From Succinatimonas sp. CAG:777 (GTDB taxonomy: Bacteria; Pseudomonadota; Gammaproteobacteria; Enterobacterales; Succinivibrionaceae), in contig HF987941.1 of assembly GCA_000431835.1 (NCBI GenBank), forward strand, positions 1 to 40,910: a DNA stretch of 40,910 nt. The letters run 5' to 3'. A program made the translations under genes and the position numbers. How positions within the stretch are numbered: the stretch's first letter is position 1; the number at the start of each line of letters is the position of its first letter. Below are positions 8,599 through 16,697 of the stretch, piece by piece. The notes under the pieces were generated by a model, which made no database searches, was not told the DNA's origin, and was given only the letters and a program-made list of their open reading frames with translations.

Positions 8599-8628
8599 CA
8601 TAAACACTACCTTGAAGGTAATGTTCAA
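8599..8628 (-). promoter_or_regulatory. Candidate rsxA promoter with central palindrome
   Basis: On the minus strand TTGAAC (8628-8623), an 18-base spacer and TTTATG (8604-8599) form a plausible but weak promoter about 44 bases before rsxA. The spacer is almost filled by a 21-base imperfect palindrome with core TACCTTGAAGGTA (8608-8620) and outer arms ACA/TGT (8604-8624). A dyad inside a spacer resembles MerR-family operators. This is inference from position and symmetry. Confidence 0.4.
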
Positions 8629-8691
8629 TTAAGCTAATAAAATGGATTTTTTATAGTTTGCTCTTGTAGGGCAACTGAGCAAGACATGTCA

Positions 8692-8707
8692 CTTAAGTTA
8701 ACTTGAA
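8692..8707. promoter_or_regulatory. SoxR-box-like palindrome
   Basis: The sequence CTTAAGTTAACTTGAA has the perfect 10-base dyad AAGTTAACTT at its centre. It matches 14 of 16 bases of the core E. coli soxS SoxR box as I recall it (CTCAAGTTAACTTGAG). In the plus direction it is flanked by TGTCAC and, 20 bases on, TATCTT, which would suit the long spacer of SoxR-type promoters. Confidence 0.4.
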
Positions 8708-8982
8708 TAAAATATCTTACACGCTGAATTTTAAATCTTTTTTTATAAAGTCTAAAGATATTGAGAAAAATTTTAAGTTTACTTAAGTATTTTACTAAAG
8801 AAAGGCTATTTTTAAAAATTTTATTTGCAAAAACTAAAGGTCAAATGCAGTTCTCATATTTTCAAACTAGGAATTACCATTTTTCATTTGTGTGTTTTGC
8901 TTGTCATAGTATGATCTTTCGATTTACAGACAGCTTACAGCATGTAAAATATCATCAATAAACGCTAGGTGTGATTCAATTT

Positions 8983-9627
8983 ATGGCAACTAAAAACTCA
9001 TTACTCAATCAAGAACAAAGAGAAAACATGTTGAACATTTTGTCAATGTGTTTTCCAAATCCTAAATCAGAGCTTAAATTTCATAATCCATTTGAGCTTT
9101 TGTGTGCTGTGGTGCTTTCAGCTCAGGCTACAGATGAGTCTGTAAATAAGATCACGCCAGAGTTATTCAAACTTGCACCTACACCTTTTAAGATGAGTGA
9201 ACTACCTGAAGCTGCAGTGGGTAATGTAATAAGAACCATTGGACTTTGGAAAGCTAAAGCATCTTATCTTGTAAAGTTATCAAAGATGCTTTGCGATGAA
9301 TTTAATGGAGAAGTTCCATCTACATATGATGAACTTATTAAGTTACCAGGAGTAGGCTCAAAAACATCTAAAGTAGTTTTAAATGTTGCCTTTAATCAGC
9401 CTACAGTTGCTGTTGATACACATATCTTTAGAGTCTGCAACCGAACCGGCTTTTGTTTAGGTAAAACTGTTAAAGAAGTTGAAGATAGGATTGTACCTTT
9501 AATTGACGAGAAGTATCTTCTTCAAGCTCACCATCTTTTGTTACTTCATGGAAGATATGTTTGTAAAGCCCGCGCTCCACTTTGCAATGAATGTAAAATA
9601 GCACCAATTTGTAAGAAAAGAATATAA
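8983..9627 (+). CDS. nth: Endonuclease III (DNA glycosylase/AP lyase)
   Basis: Bifunctional base-excision repair enzyme that removes oxidised pyrimidines and cuts the resulting abasic site. From the ATG at 8983 it has 214 residues. A GTG at 8971 is also in frame, but AGGTG (8967-8971) is spaced properly only for the ATG. It has the helix-hairpin-helix LPGVGSKTSKVV with catalytic Lys127, and VAVDTHIFRVCNR with catalytic Asp145. The C-terminal 4Fe-4S loop C-x6-C-x2-C-x5-C uses Cys194, 201, 204 and 210. In enteric bacteria nth is the last gene of the rsx operon. Here it stays adjacent but divergent. Confidence 0.95.
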   Translation: MATKNSLLNQEQRENMLNILSMCFPNPKSELKFHNPFELLCAVVLSAQATDESVNKITPELFKLAPTPFKMSELPEAAVGNVIRTIGLWKAKASYLVKLSKMLCDEFNGEVPSTYDELIKLPGVGSKTSKVVLNVAFNQPTVAVDTHIFRVCNRTGFCLGKTVKEVEDRIVPLIDEKYLLQAHHLLLLHGRYVCKARAPLCNECKIAPICKKRI

Positions 9628-9638
9628 AAGGAAAAGTC

Positions 9639-10505
9639 ATGACGTATTTAGTCGATTCTCACTGCCATCTTTCAAGCTTATCTTTAGAAGGCAAGGCAGG
9701 TGACAAAATTGAACAGATAATTGCAAGAGCAAATCATGTCGGTGTAACACATTTTTTAAATGTATCTTGTACAACTAAAGAATTTGCTAAAAACTGCGAA
9801 ATTGCAAAGAATTATGACAATATCTATTTAGCCTTAGGTATTCATCCATTAAATCTTGAGGATGATCCTGATTGGAAAGATGATGAATTAATTAAAAATC
9901 TTGAAAGCTCACCTAGGGTTATTGCTGTAGGTGAGACTGGCCTTGATTATCACTATGCACCTGAAACTAGGGAAATTCAGATCCCATCTTTTGCTAGACA
10001 AATTAACATTGCTCATACAGTTCACAAGCCTTTAGTAATTCATGCAAGAGAGGCTAAAAAGGATACACTGGACATTATGAAAGCTGAAAATGCTCGTGAT
10101 GTTGGGGGCGTGATCCATTGCTTTACAGATACTATTGAGATGGCAAGAGCCTGCCTTGATATGGGCTTTTACATTTCATTTACAGGTATATCAACCTTTA
10201 AAGGTTCAGATAATGTGAGAGATGTTATTAAATATGTGCCAGTTGACAGAATGATGGTAGAAACTGACTGCCCGTATCTAGCACCAATTCCTGTAAGAGG
10301 TGTTGAGAATGAACCTGCTTTTGTAAGATATACCTTAAAGTTTATAGCTGATTTTAAAGGTATTAGTGAGGATAATTTTGCTTCAATAACATCAGCTAAT
10401 TTTGAAAATCTATACGGTTTAAAGCTAGGTGAGATTAAAGAGCCAGATGTGAAATTCAGCACTTATAAGCTTGAAAAGATAATCGATAAGCCATTTGAAC
10501 AGTAA
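9639..10505 (+). CDS. TatD-family metal-dependent hydrolase/DNase
   Basis: Predicted Mg-dependent nuclease of the TatD/YcfH amidohydrolase group. The 288-residue sequence shows the metal ligands of the family in order: DSHCHLS (7-13), AVGETGLDYHY (near residue 96), VIHAREA (near 131), GGVIHCFTD (near 151) and METDCPYLAPIP (near 206). It is some 20 residues longer than E. coli YcfH because of a C-terminal tail. An AAAGGA site sits before the ATG, 11 bases after the nth stop. The pair is probably co-transcribed, linking it to DNA repair or turnover. I cannot separate TatD from YcfH or YjjV by eye. Confidence 0.9.
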   Translation: MTYLVDSHCHLSSLSLEGKAGDKIEQIIARANHVGVTHFLNVSCTTKEFAKNCEIAKNYDNIYLALGIHPLNLEDDPDWKDDELIKNLESSPRVIAVGETGLDYHYAPETREIQIPSFARQINIAHTVHKPLVIHAREAKKDTLDIMKAENARDVGGVIHCFTDTIEMARACLDMGFYISFTGISTFKGSDNVRDVIKYVPVDRMMVETDCPYLAPIPVRGVENEPAFVRYTLKFIADFKGISEDNFASITSANFENLYGLKLGEIKEPDVKFSTYKLEKIIDKPFEQ

Positions 10506-10514
10506 GTAAATCAT

Positions 10515-10551
10515 CTCTTTTCTTACAAGTTTCATGAGTGTGAGAAAAGAG
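10515..10551. terminator. Terminator hairpin between tatD-type gene and the convergent gene
   Basis: A 13-base stem CTCTTTTCTTACA (10515-10527) with TGTGAGAAAAGAG (10539-10551), with one G-U pair and an 11-base loop. It is followed by CTTTATT on the plus strand. It lies between two converging genes. Confidence 0.7.
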
Positions 10552-10600
10552 CTTTATTGTATTACAAATTGTCAAATGGAAATTGAACTGAATATCTTGC

Positions 10601-12421
10601 TTACTGTCCTAATAAAACAGGATTTACAAAGGTGAAATATCCATTAGTAAAGATAATCTCCAGCATTAACAAAATTGCAGTGATAAGCTGCAAAGCACAT
10701 ACCATATCTGTGCTTGCCTTTATTCCTTTAACTAACATAAATTGACCTATAAGTACTCTTGAGAGTAAACAAATTCCTAACATGGTCAGAGCTATCTGCC
10801 AGTCAAGAACTACAAAAGTAATTGCCAAACAGATAACAGCATCAGAAATCAAACCTTTTAAGCCTAAGGTTCCAAATGAGCTTACAGGATCATCTGATGA
10901 TCCAAAGTTTAAAGTTGTAGCTGTAAAGGAACTTATCATAAAGACGACAGCAAAACCTAAGCAGAAATAGAAATCAATTTCCATATACTTGGTGTAATAC
11001 TGAATTGATCTTGCAAATAAGCTAATTACAAACAGAGTAACTAAAATTTTGCCATAGGTATCTAGCTTTCTTAAGGAAATGGCTGTACATAAATGTCCTA
11101 TTCCTCTGAAAGCTCCTGAACCAGTTAAAGCAAAGAAGAACAGAGCGGCAACTGCAGCACAAAATGAACCACTCTGACAAACTGATTGCATAAACATAGC
11201 AAGTAAACAAGTAACAAAGCCAATTACAAAATAAGGTAGTGGCATAAAAGCAGGAGCTGATGGTCCTAAAATTGATAAGGATTGTTTAGGGAACAAGGCT
11301 CCTAAATTTGTAAAGTTAAAGAATGATGCTACAAGCTGTCTTATAAAGACTAGAACATAAACAAAAGCAGATATTTCATTGTTAACTTTAGTCTGATTGT
11401 CAGCAGGTACACTTTGATTTTGTACTCGCTGCTGATTTTGCATATTTGGCTGTGTTTGAACATTCTGATTAAAACCAGACTCTTGGCTTTGATCTATCTG
11501 TGGATCAAAGTTTAGGTTAGTGTTCTTTACATTGGCAAAAATGCTTGATTGTGCTGTGTTGCTATCAATATTTTGTGATTGATTATTTGCAAATGCAGCT
11601 TGCTGATTCACATTGTTATCAGCAAGATTATTTTGAGTATTAGTATTCTCAAAAGAAGGCTCAGCAAAATTCTGAGATGAAAGATTATTTTCTACAGATG
11701 TATTTGTCTCTGCTGGTGAATTTACATGAATATTATTGTTTTCATCAGCCTTATTATTTTTCACAGACACAGAGTTCTGTGAATTCTCCTGAGCATCAGC
11801 TGACATATGAGCAGATAAGTCACCTTGTACCATAGTGTTATTAGAGAACAAGTCAGTCTGAACAGGTGTTTTTTCTTCTTTTTTAACTTCCTTCTTTGTT
11901 TTTCTTGGTCTTAAAGGTTCACCTGGAGCAATGTATAAATGACCTGAGTCACGACCTTCTTCATTTAAATAAGCTTCATTAGCTTTATAGGTGTAATAAT
12001 CGTGCTTTTTTAATTCTCTCTCTGATGGTCCTACCGCATAAATAGTCTCTTCGTTCTGACTTTGAGTCTTAGGTTGAGATAGACCTTGAACTTGCTTATT
12101 ATCATATAAAGATGACTGTAGTTCTTGTTGAGGCTGTATATTCTGTGGAGGAACAATATTAGTAAAGCCTGGGTCTGAAAAAGCACTGGCAAATTGTTCT
12201 TGAGAATTTACGTTATGATTAGCATTTCGTTGAGCAGGATCAATTGATGAAAAATTCTGATTTACCTGGCCAAAGCTTGGTTCAGAATTGAAATCTCTAT
12301 TGATTGTTTTGCCAGATGTCTGGTTAACATTAAGACGGATCTTCTTAAATAGAGATGCTACCTTACCAGAGTCATCATTTTGCTGATAATTTTTGTTTTT
12401 AGAAAAGATTCCAAAAGCCAT
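10601..12421 (-). CDS. Asn/Gln-rich protein with CobS-like membrane domain
   Basis: 606 residues in two parts. Residues 1-349 are hydrophilic and low in complexity, rich in Asn, Gln and Ser, with short basic patches (KKIRLN near 26; RPRKTKKEVKKEEK near 171) and no signal peptide. Residues 350-606 form a polytopic membrane domain. Its order of segments follows adenosylcobinamide-GDP ribazoletransferase (CobS): an FIRQL start like FLTRL, an FVIGFVTCLLA segment like FPLIGLLLG, ALTGSGAFRGIGHLCTAI (431-448) at the place of the LTGGxHLDGLADTxDG motif, a degenerate Gly-rich stretch near 505-522, and a final helix pair. The catalytic aspartates are absent, so synthase activity is unlikely. No other cobalamin gene is nearby. 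I do not know its function; the CobS relation is my inference. Confidence 0.55.
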   Translation of the reverse strand: MAFGIFSKNKNYQQNDDSGKVASLFKKIRLNVNQTSGKTINRDFNSEPSFGQVNQNFSSIDPAQRNANHNVNSQEQFASAFSDPGFTNIVPPQNIQPQQELQSSLYDNKQVQGLSQPKTQSQNEETIYAVGPSERELKKHDYYTYKANEAYLNEEGRDSGHLYIAPGEPLRPRKTKKEVKKEEKTPVQTDLFSNNTMVQGDLSAHMSADAQENSQNSVSVKNNKADENNNIHVNSPAETNTSVENNLSSQNFAEPSFENTNTQNNLADNNVNQQAAFANNQSQNIDSNTAQSSIFANVKNTNLNFDPQIDQSQESGFNQNVQTQPNMQNQQRVQNQSVPADNQTKVNNEISAFVYVLVFIRQLVASFFNFTNLGALFPKQSLSILGPSAPAFMPLPYFVIGFVTCLLAMFMQSVCQSGSFCAAVAALFFFALTGSGAFRGIGHLCTAISLRKLDTYGKILVTLFVISLFARSIQYYTKYMEIDFYFCLGFAVVFMISSFTATTLNFGSSDDPVSSFGTLGLKGLISDAVICLAITFVVLDWQIALTMLGICLLSRVLIGQFMLVKGIKASTDMVCALQLITAILLMLEIIFTNGYFTFVNPVLLGQ

Positions 12422-12670
12422 TAGATTTCCTTCTGAACTTAATATATATAAGGCTAACTGAGCCTAAACATGAATCAGACAATTCAACTTTGTACAAGAC
12501 ATTATATATGTTTTTGTGATAAATCATCTAATTCATTTTTAAAGTGTTTCTGTTGTGCTTTTTACTTAAGACTTTGAAATTTTACTTTTAATAAAATATT
12601 ACAAATCGTAAAGACATATACAATTATCATAGAGACGCCTGTTTTGATATTCATAAACTTGCATATGCTT

Positions 12671-13595
12671 TCAGTTTTGCAATATTCTAAGCAAATCATA
12701 ATTTCTGTATATTCTATTTCTCTTAACTTCTTTGTCAACGAATAACAATCCTTTATCAGACAAAGAATTCAGCGCTTTACGAACTGTAATTGTTGAACCG
12801 ATAGATGAGTCGAAATCTGAAACTTTGCAATAAGTTTTTTGAAAAGTGTACATCCATACTTTTTTTTCAGTGTCTAATCGACATTTTGAAAGACATTCTT
12901 TAGCTAATTGCTCAGCGTTTTTCATCTTCTCTATTAGTTTTGACGTCATACGTTCGCAACATTCAAGAAAAAATTTTATCCACAGGTACCAATCAGGATT
13001 ATCTCCTCTTATTCCATTTAATAAATGCATAATACCTGGCTCTTTCTTTTGCTAATTCTTCACTAACAAGAAAAAAGGTAAAATTTACAAGATCGTAACT
13101 CATTGCCATTAATGCAATAAGGATACGTCCTAACCTTCCATTGCCATTCCCAAAAGGGTGTACTGACTCAAATTGAGCGTGCATAATAGCTATTTTTATC
13201 AATGGTTCTATTTTTTCATCAAGAACAACACCTTCAGAACCATTGTATTTTTTGAATGATGAATGAACCTCTCCATTCATGAAGTATTCTAAATTTTCCA
13301 TATACTGAGGTATTTCTGCAGCAGGCACTGGAATATAAACAGCGTGTTCTATATTACTATCTGGACCAATAAAATTTTGAATTTTGCGGTATTCTCCGCC
13401 AGCTGAGCTAGTTTCTCGGGCATTCGTCATCAAAACTATATGTAATTTTTGTATCAATCTATTACTAAAAGGCATTCCTCCTCTAATTAAATCAACTCCT
13501 AGATCTAACGCTTTTTTGTAATTTAAAACTTCTTGTTGTTCCGAAATGACAGGAGGTAGTAGTTGAACACATTTTTTTAGCCATTTTTTACTCAA
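12671..13595 (-). pseudogene. Fic-family adenylyltransferase, frameshifted and N-terminally truncated
   Basis: Two overlapping minus-strand frames (13595-12999 and 13030-12671) together encode one Fic protein. The first has the active-site motif HAQFESVHPFGNGNGRLGR, in which the His and the GNGR loop are intact; this enzyme class transfers AMP to target proteins. The second continues with NGIRGDNPDWYLWIKFFLE and ends in a winged-helix-like C-terminus. The break is in the AAA at 13017-13019: removing one A joins YYAFI to NGIRGD. The N-terminus is also shortened. It starts (TTG) at LLPPVISEQQEVLNYKKAL, so the usual inhibitory helix with SxxxEG is missing. I call it a pseudogene. A single-base sequencing error could explain the frameshift but not the missing N-terminus. 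Confidence 0.8.
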
Positions 13596-13790
13596 TTTTT
13601 TTGATATAAAATAACAAAATAAAAAAATGTTATTTTATTCTACTTAAAGAATAGGATTCTATAAAAGGTTATAAATACAATGTTGCATTTTAATCATGCA
13701 CAATAATATTATTAATAAAGCTAAAAATAATAAATCACTCTCTGCTCCAATGAGATATGACATATAAAGTCCATACTAGGATTAGTCAAA

Positions 13791-14846
13791 ATGATAAAAT
13801 TAGAGAATATACACAAAGTTTATCAGCTAGATAAAAATCATTGTTTGCATGCATTAAAAGGTATCAATCTGACTATTAACAAAGGTGAAATCTTTGGTGT
13901 GATTGGTCTTTCTGGTGCAGGTAAATCAACACTTATTAGAATCATCAATATGCTTGAAACTCCAACTGAGGGCAGGGTAATTATTGATGGTGAAGATATC
14001 ACTGACTACAAAGAAGTTCAGTTAAGAAAAGTAAGACAATCGATTGGAATGATCTTCCAGCAATTTAACCTGTTGTCATCTATGACTGTAGCTCAAAACG
14101 TAGCTTTCCCTCTTGAGTTAAATCCACAAAACGATAAAACGACCATAAAAGCTAAGGTTAAAGAATTGCTTGAAATGGTTGGTCTTGCAGATAAAGCTGA
14201 TGTTTATCCAGCTCAGCTCTCTGGAGGTCAGAAACAGAGAGTAGGTATTGCAAGAGCTTTAGCAACAAATCCAAAGATCTTGCTGTGTGATGAGGCAACT
14301 TCAGCCTTAGATCCGAAGACAACAAGCTCAATCCTGAAGTTACTTCAAGATCTTAAAAAGAAGCTCAATCTTACCATCGTAATTATTACTCATCAGTTAG
14401 AAGTAATTAAAGAGTGTTGTGACAGGGTGGCCGTTATTGATGGTGGTTTAATAAGTGAAATAGGCAAAACTATTGACGTTTTTGCAAATCCTCAAAAGGA
14501 ATTAACAAAGAGATTAGTAAGTGCCGTAGTAAGAAAGGATCTGAATGACCTATTAGAATATACAAAGCTTAATAATACTTATAAAGAAGGTTCTAAAGCT
14601 TGGTTTGAAGTTTTGTTCTTAGGAGATAAAGCTGAAGATCCTGTGATCGTTGATGTTGCTGAAAAACTTGGTGTTAAGATTGGTATTATGGCAGGTCAAA
14701 TCAATCATATTCAAAATGAACCTCTAGGTGTTCTAATTATTGCTATAGAAGGCAGTGAAGACATCATTGAAAAAGCAAAAGCTGAGCTGGAAAACAGGGT
14801 ATATAGAGTTAAGCTTTTAGGCTATCAGCTAAAGGAGGCAAAATAA
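13791..14846 (+). CDS. metN: Methionine ABC transporter ATP-binding protein MetN
   Basis: ATPase of the MetNIQ importer for L- and D-methionine, acting at the inner membrane. The 351-residue protein has Walker A GLSGAGKS (39-46), the Q-loop IGMIFQQFNLL, signature LSGGQKQR (143-150), Walker B ILLCDE (163-168) and the switch histidine in IITHQ. The C-terminal part (about 265-345) matches the methionine-sensing NIL domain that inhibits transport when methionine is high. TAGGA (13777-13781) is the ribosome site. The metI ATG directly follows the stop, with AAGGAGG inside the end of metN. I saw no MetJ box upstream, only a short AATAATATTATT palindrome at 13702. Confidence 0.95.
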   Translation: MIKLENIHKVYQLDKNHCLHALKGINLTINKGEIFGVIGLSGAGKSTLIRIINMLETPTEGRVIIDGEDITDYKEVQLRKVRQSIGMIFQQFNLLSSMTVAQNVAFPLELNPQNDKTTIKAKVKELLEMVGLADKADVYPAQLSGGQKQRVGIARALATNPKILLCDEATSALDPKTTSSILKLLQDLKKKLNLTIVIITHQLEVIKECCDRVAVIDGGLISEIGKTIDVFANPQKELTKRLVSAVVRKDLNDLLEYTKLNNTYKEGSKAWFEVLFLGDKAEDPVIVDVAEKLGVKIGIMAGQINHIQNEPLGVLIIAIEGSEDIIEKAKAELENRVYRVKLLGYQLKEAK

Positions 14847-15536
14847 ATGGTAGAGTTTTTAACTTCCCTTGGTCTTTCATCCTACGCTGCAAAGATTTCT
14901 GTACTTTTGTTTGATGGTACTATCGATACTTTCTACATGGTGTTTTTAGCAACAGCAATCTCAATCATTGTTGGTGTACCTTTAGGAGTAATTTTACTTG
15001 TAACCTCCAAAGGTTATTTCTGGTATTCACCAGTGTTTTACTCTGTGTTAGGTTCAATTGTTAATGCCCTAAGATCAATTCCATTTATTATATTAATGGT
15101 GGCAATTATTCCTATTACCAAGTTCTTTGTAGGAACAAGTATTGGTACAACTGCTGCAATTGTGCCTTTGACAATTTCGACTATTCCTTTTTTAGGAAGA
15201 CTAGTTGAAACCTCATTAAGAACAGTATCTTATGGTCTTATTGAAGCTGCACAATCAATGGGAGCTAGTCCATTTAGAATCATCAGAAAAGTATTATTAC
15301 CAGAGGCTCTGCCTGAGCTTATTCAGAATTTTACTTTAACTGTGATTGTAATCATTGGCTGTTCAGCAATGGCTGGCACCATCGGTGGTGGCGGTTTAGG
15401 TGACATTGCAATTCGCTACGGTTATCAAAGATTCCAAGTATCTATTATGGTTCTAACTGTTATTATCTTAATTCTGATGGTGCAGTTAACCCAGCTTGTA
15501 GGTGATTACCTAACCAAGAAAGTCGATCATAGATAG
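14847..15536 (+). CDS. metI: Methionine ABC transporter permease MetI
   Basis: Inner-membrane channel subunit of MetNIQ. The 229-residue protein has about five hydrophobic helices and the cytoplasmic EAA loop that contacts MetN, here EAAQSMGASPFRIIRKVLLPEALP (about 132-155). GGGGLGDIAIRYGYQRF near residue 181 is a MetI signature. It is coupled directly to metN (TAAATG). A terminator-like hairpin follows and separates it from metQ by about 190 bases. Confidence 0.95.
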   Translation: MVEFLTSLGLSSYAAKISVLLFDGTIDTFYMVFLATAISIIVGVPLGVILLVTSKGYFWYSPVFYSVLGSIVNALRSIPFIILMVAIIPITKFFVGTSIGTTAAIVPLTISTIPFLGRLVETSLRTVSYGLIEAAQSMGASPFRIIRKVLLPEALPELIQNFTLTVIVIIGCSAMAGTIGGGGLGDIAIRYGYQRFQVSIMVLTVIILILMVQLTQLVGDYLTKKVDHR

Positions 15537-15559
15537 TATTTTTAATGTCAAAAATTCAG

Positions 15560-15590
15560 AAAGGAGAACTAGTTGTAGCTCTCCTTTTTA
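15560..15590 (+). terminator. Terminator after metI
   Basis: The stem AAAGGAGA (15560-15567)/TCTCCTTT (15580-15587) is followed by a short T-run. A second hairpin, TTATAGC (15597-15603)/GCTATAA (15609-15615), lies just beyond. Together they may attenuate read-through, or process the message, between metI and metQ. Confidence 0.65.
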
Positions 15591-15725
15591 TTGTAATTAT
15601 AGCCGTTAGCTATAAGCGTTAATTCAAAAATAGTATTATTAACTTGTTGATCTTCAAAAGTAATAGGGGCATATTATTACTAACGAAACAAATTTGGTAA
15701 GAATCATTTTACGGAGAATAATATA

Positions 15726-16517
15726 ATGAATAAGATTAAGTCACTTTTAGGTTTTGCTGCATTAACAGCAGCATCAGTATCATTCACAGCTCAGGCAAAC
15801 GAAACCATTACTATTGGCGCTACTCCAGTTCCACATGTAGAGATCCTTGAAGTTGTAAAGCCAATTCTTGCAAAAGAAGGCTTTGATCTAAAAATTACAG
15901 AATTCAATGATTATGTTCAGCCAAATTTGGCAGTTGCAGATGGTCAGTTAGATTGTAATTTCTTCCAACATCTACCATACTTAGAGTCTTTCGTTAAGGA
16001 GCGTGGTTCAGACTTAGTAAACGTTGGTGGTATTCATATTGAACCAATGGGCGTTTACTCAAGAAAGATCAAAGACCTAAAGGATCTAAAAGATAAGGCA
16101 ACAGTTGCAATTCCTAATGATCCAACCAATGGTGGTCGTGCTTTATTACTTTTACAGTCAGCAGGTTTAATTACTCTTGAGGATCCAAAGAGTGTAACTT
16201 CAACTCCTTTAGATATTAAAGAGAACAAGAAGAACTTAAACTTCAAAGAATTAGAAGCACCTCAGCTACCACGTTCTTTAGATGATACCGATATTTCAAT
16301 CATCAATACCAACTACGCAATCGATGCCGGTTTGAATCCATTAAAAGATGCTTTATTTATTGAAAAGTCAGATTCTCCATATGTAAATATTGTAGTTGCT
16401 AATTCAAAGACTGCTAAATCAGAAGGTGTTCAGGCATTAGTAAAAGCTTTGAAGACAACTGACGTTAAGAAATTCATCCTTGACAAATACAAGGGTGCAG
16501 TTGTACCAGCATTCTAA
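15726..16517 (+). CDS. metQ: Methionine-binding protein MetQ
   Basis: Periplasmic substrate-binding component of the MetNIQ importer (NlpA family). The 263-residue protein has a signal peptide with hydrophobic core LLGFAALTAASVSF. The mature start ETITIGATPVPHVEIL and the motif LDCNFFQHLPYL are typical of methionine binders. GGAG lies before the ATG. The signal peptide has no lipobox cysteine: it looks like a signal peptidase I substrate cut after AQA, whereas E. coli MetQ is a lipoprotein. It probably has its own promoter or is expressed by read-through past the metI hairpins, allowing more binding protein than permease. Confidence 0.93.
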   Translation: MNKIKSLLGFAALTAASVSFTAQANETITIGATPVPHVEILEVVKPILAKEGFDLKITEFNDYVQPNLAVADGQLDCNFFQHLPYLESFVKERGSDLVNVGGIHIEPMGVYSRKIKDLKDLKDKATVAIPNDPTNGGRALLLLQSAGLITLEDPKSVTSTPLDIKENKKNLNFKELEAPQLPRSLDDTDISIINTNYAIDAGLNPLKDALFIEKSDSPYVNIVVANSKTAKSEGVQALVKALKTTDVKKFILDKYKGAVVPAF

Positions 16518-16552
16518 TATCAAGCAATTTTGATTGATAAATATTGAAAAGG

Positions 16553-16584
16553 GCAGGATCTCTTAAAAGAGGTTCTGCTTTTTT
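16553..16584 (+). terminator. Rho-independent terminator of metQ
   Basis: The stem GCAGGATCTC (16553-16562)/GAGGTTCTGC (16569-16578), with two G-U pairs, is followed by six T residues. Confidence 0.85.
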
Positions 16585-16660
16585 ATTATTTGAAACTGCA
16601 AGAAGATAACATTAAAAAGATAATATATGATTGATCGTAGAAGTTATGAAGACGGTCAAT

Positions 16661-16678
16661 TTGGTTATATATAACCAA
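16661..16678. promoter_or_regulatory. 18-base perfect palindrome upstream of the AAA-ATPase gene
   Basis: TTGGTTATATATAACCAA is self-complementary over all 18 bases and ends 19 bases before the ATG at 16698. It could be an operator or a leader hairpin. No neighbouring regulator gene points to a partner. Confidence 0.5.
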
Positions 16679-16697
16679 TTCAAACAAAGAGATAGAA

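Larger units (their letters stand above)
8556..8982. other. rsxA-nth divergent control region
   Basis: No convincing gene lies in this stretch of about 430 bases. It separates the divergent rsx operon and nth. It contains two dyad sequences, 8604-8624 and 8692-8707, described separately, in otherwise AT-rich DNA. Confidence 0.7.

Noticed and set aside
8761..8961. Plus-strand 66-codon ORF upstream of nth
   Set aside because: It begins with TTG, lacks a ribosome site, has an AT-driven Lys/Phe/Leu composition and no recognisable domain, and lies in a region with regulatory dyads.
13600..13790. MetJ box or SAM riboswitch upstream of metN
   Set aside because: No AGACGTCT-type repeats and no SAM-riboswitch core were found; only a short AT palindrome.
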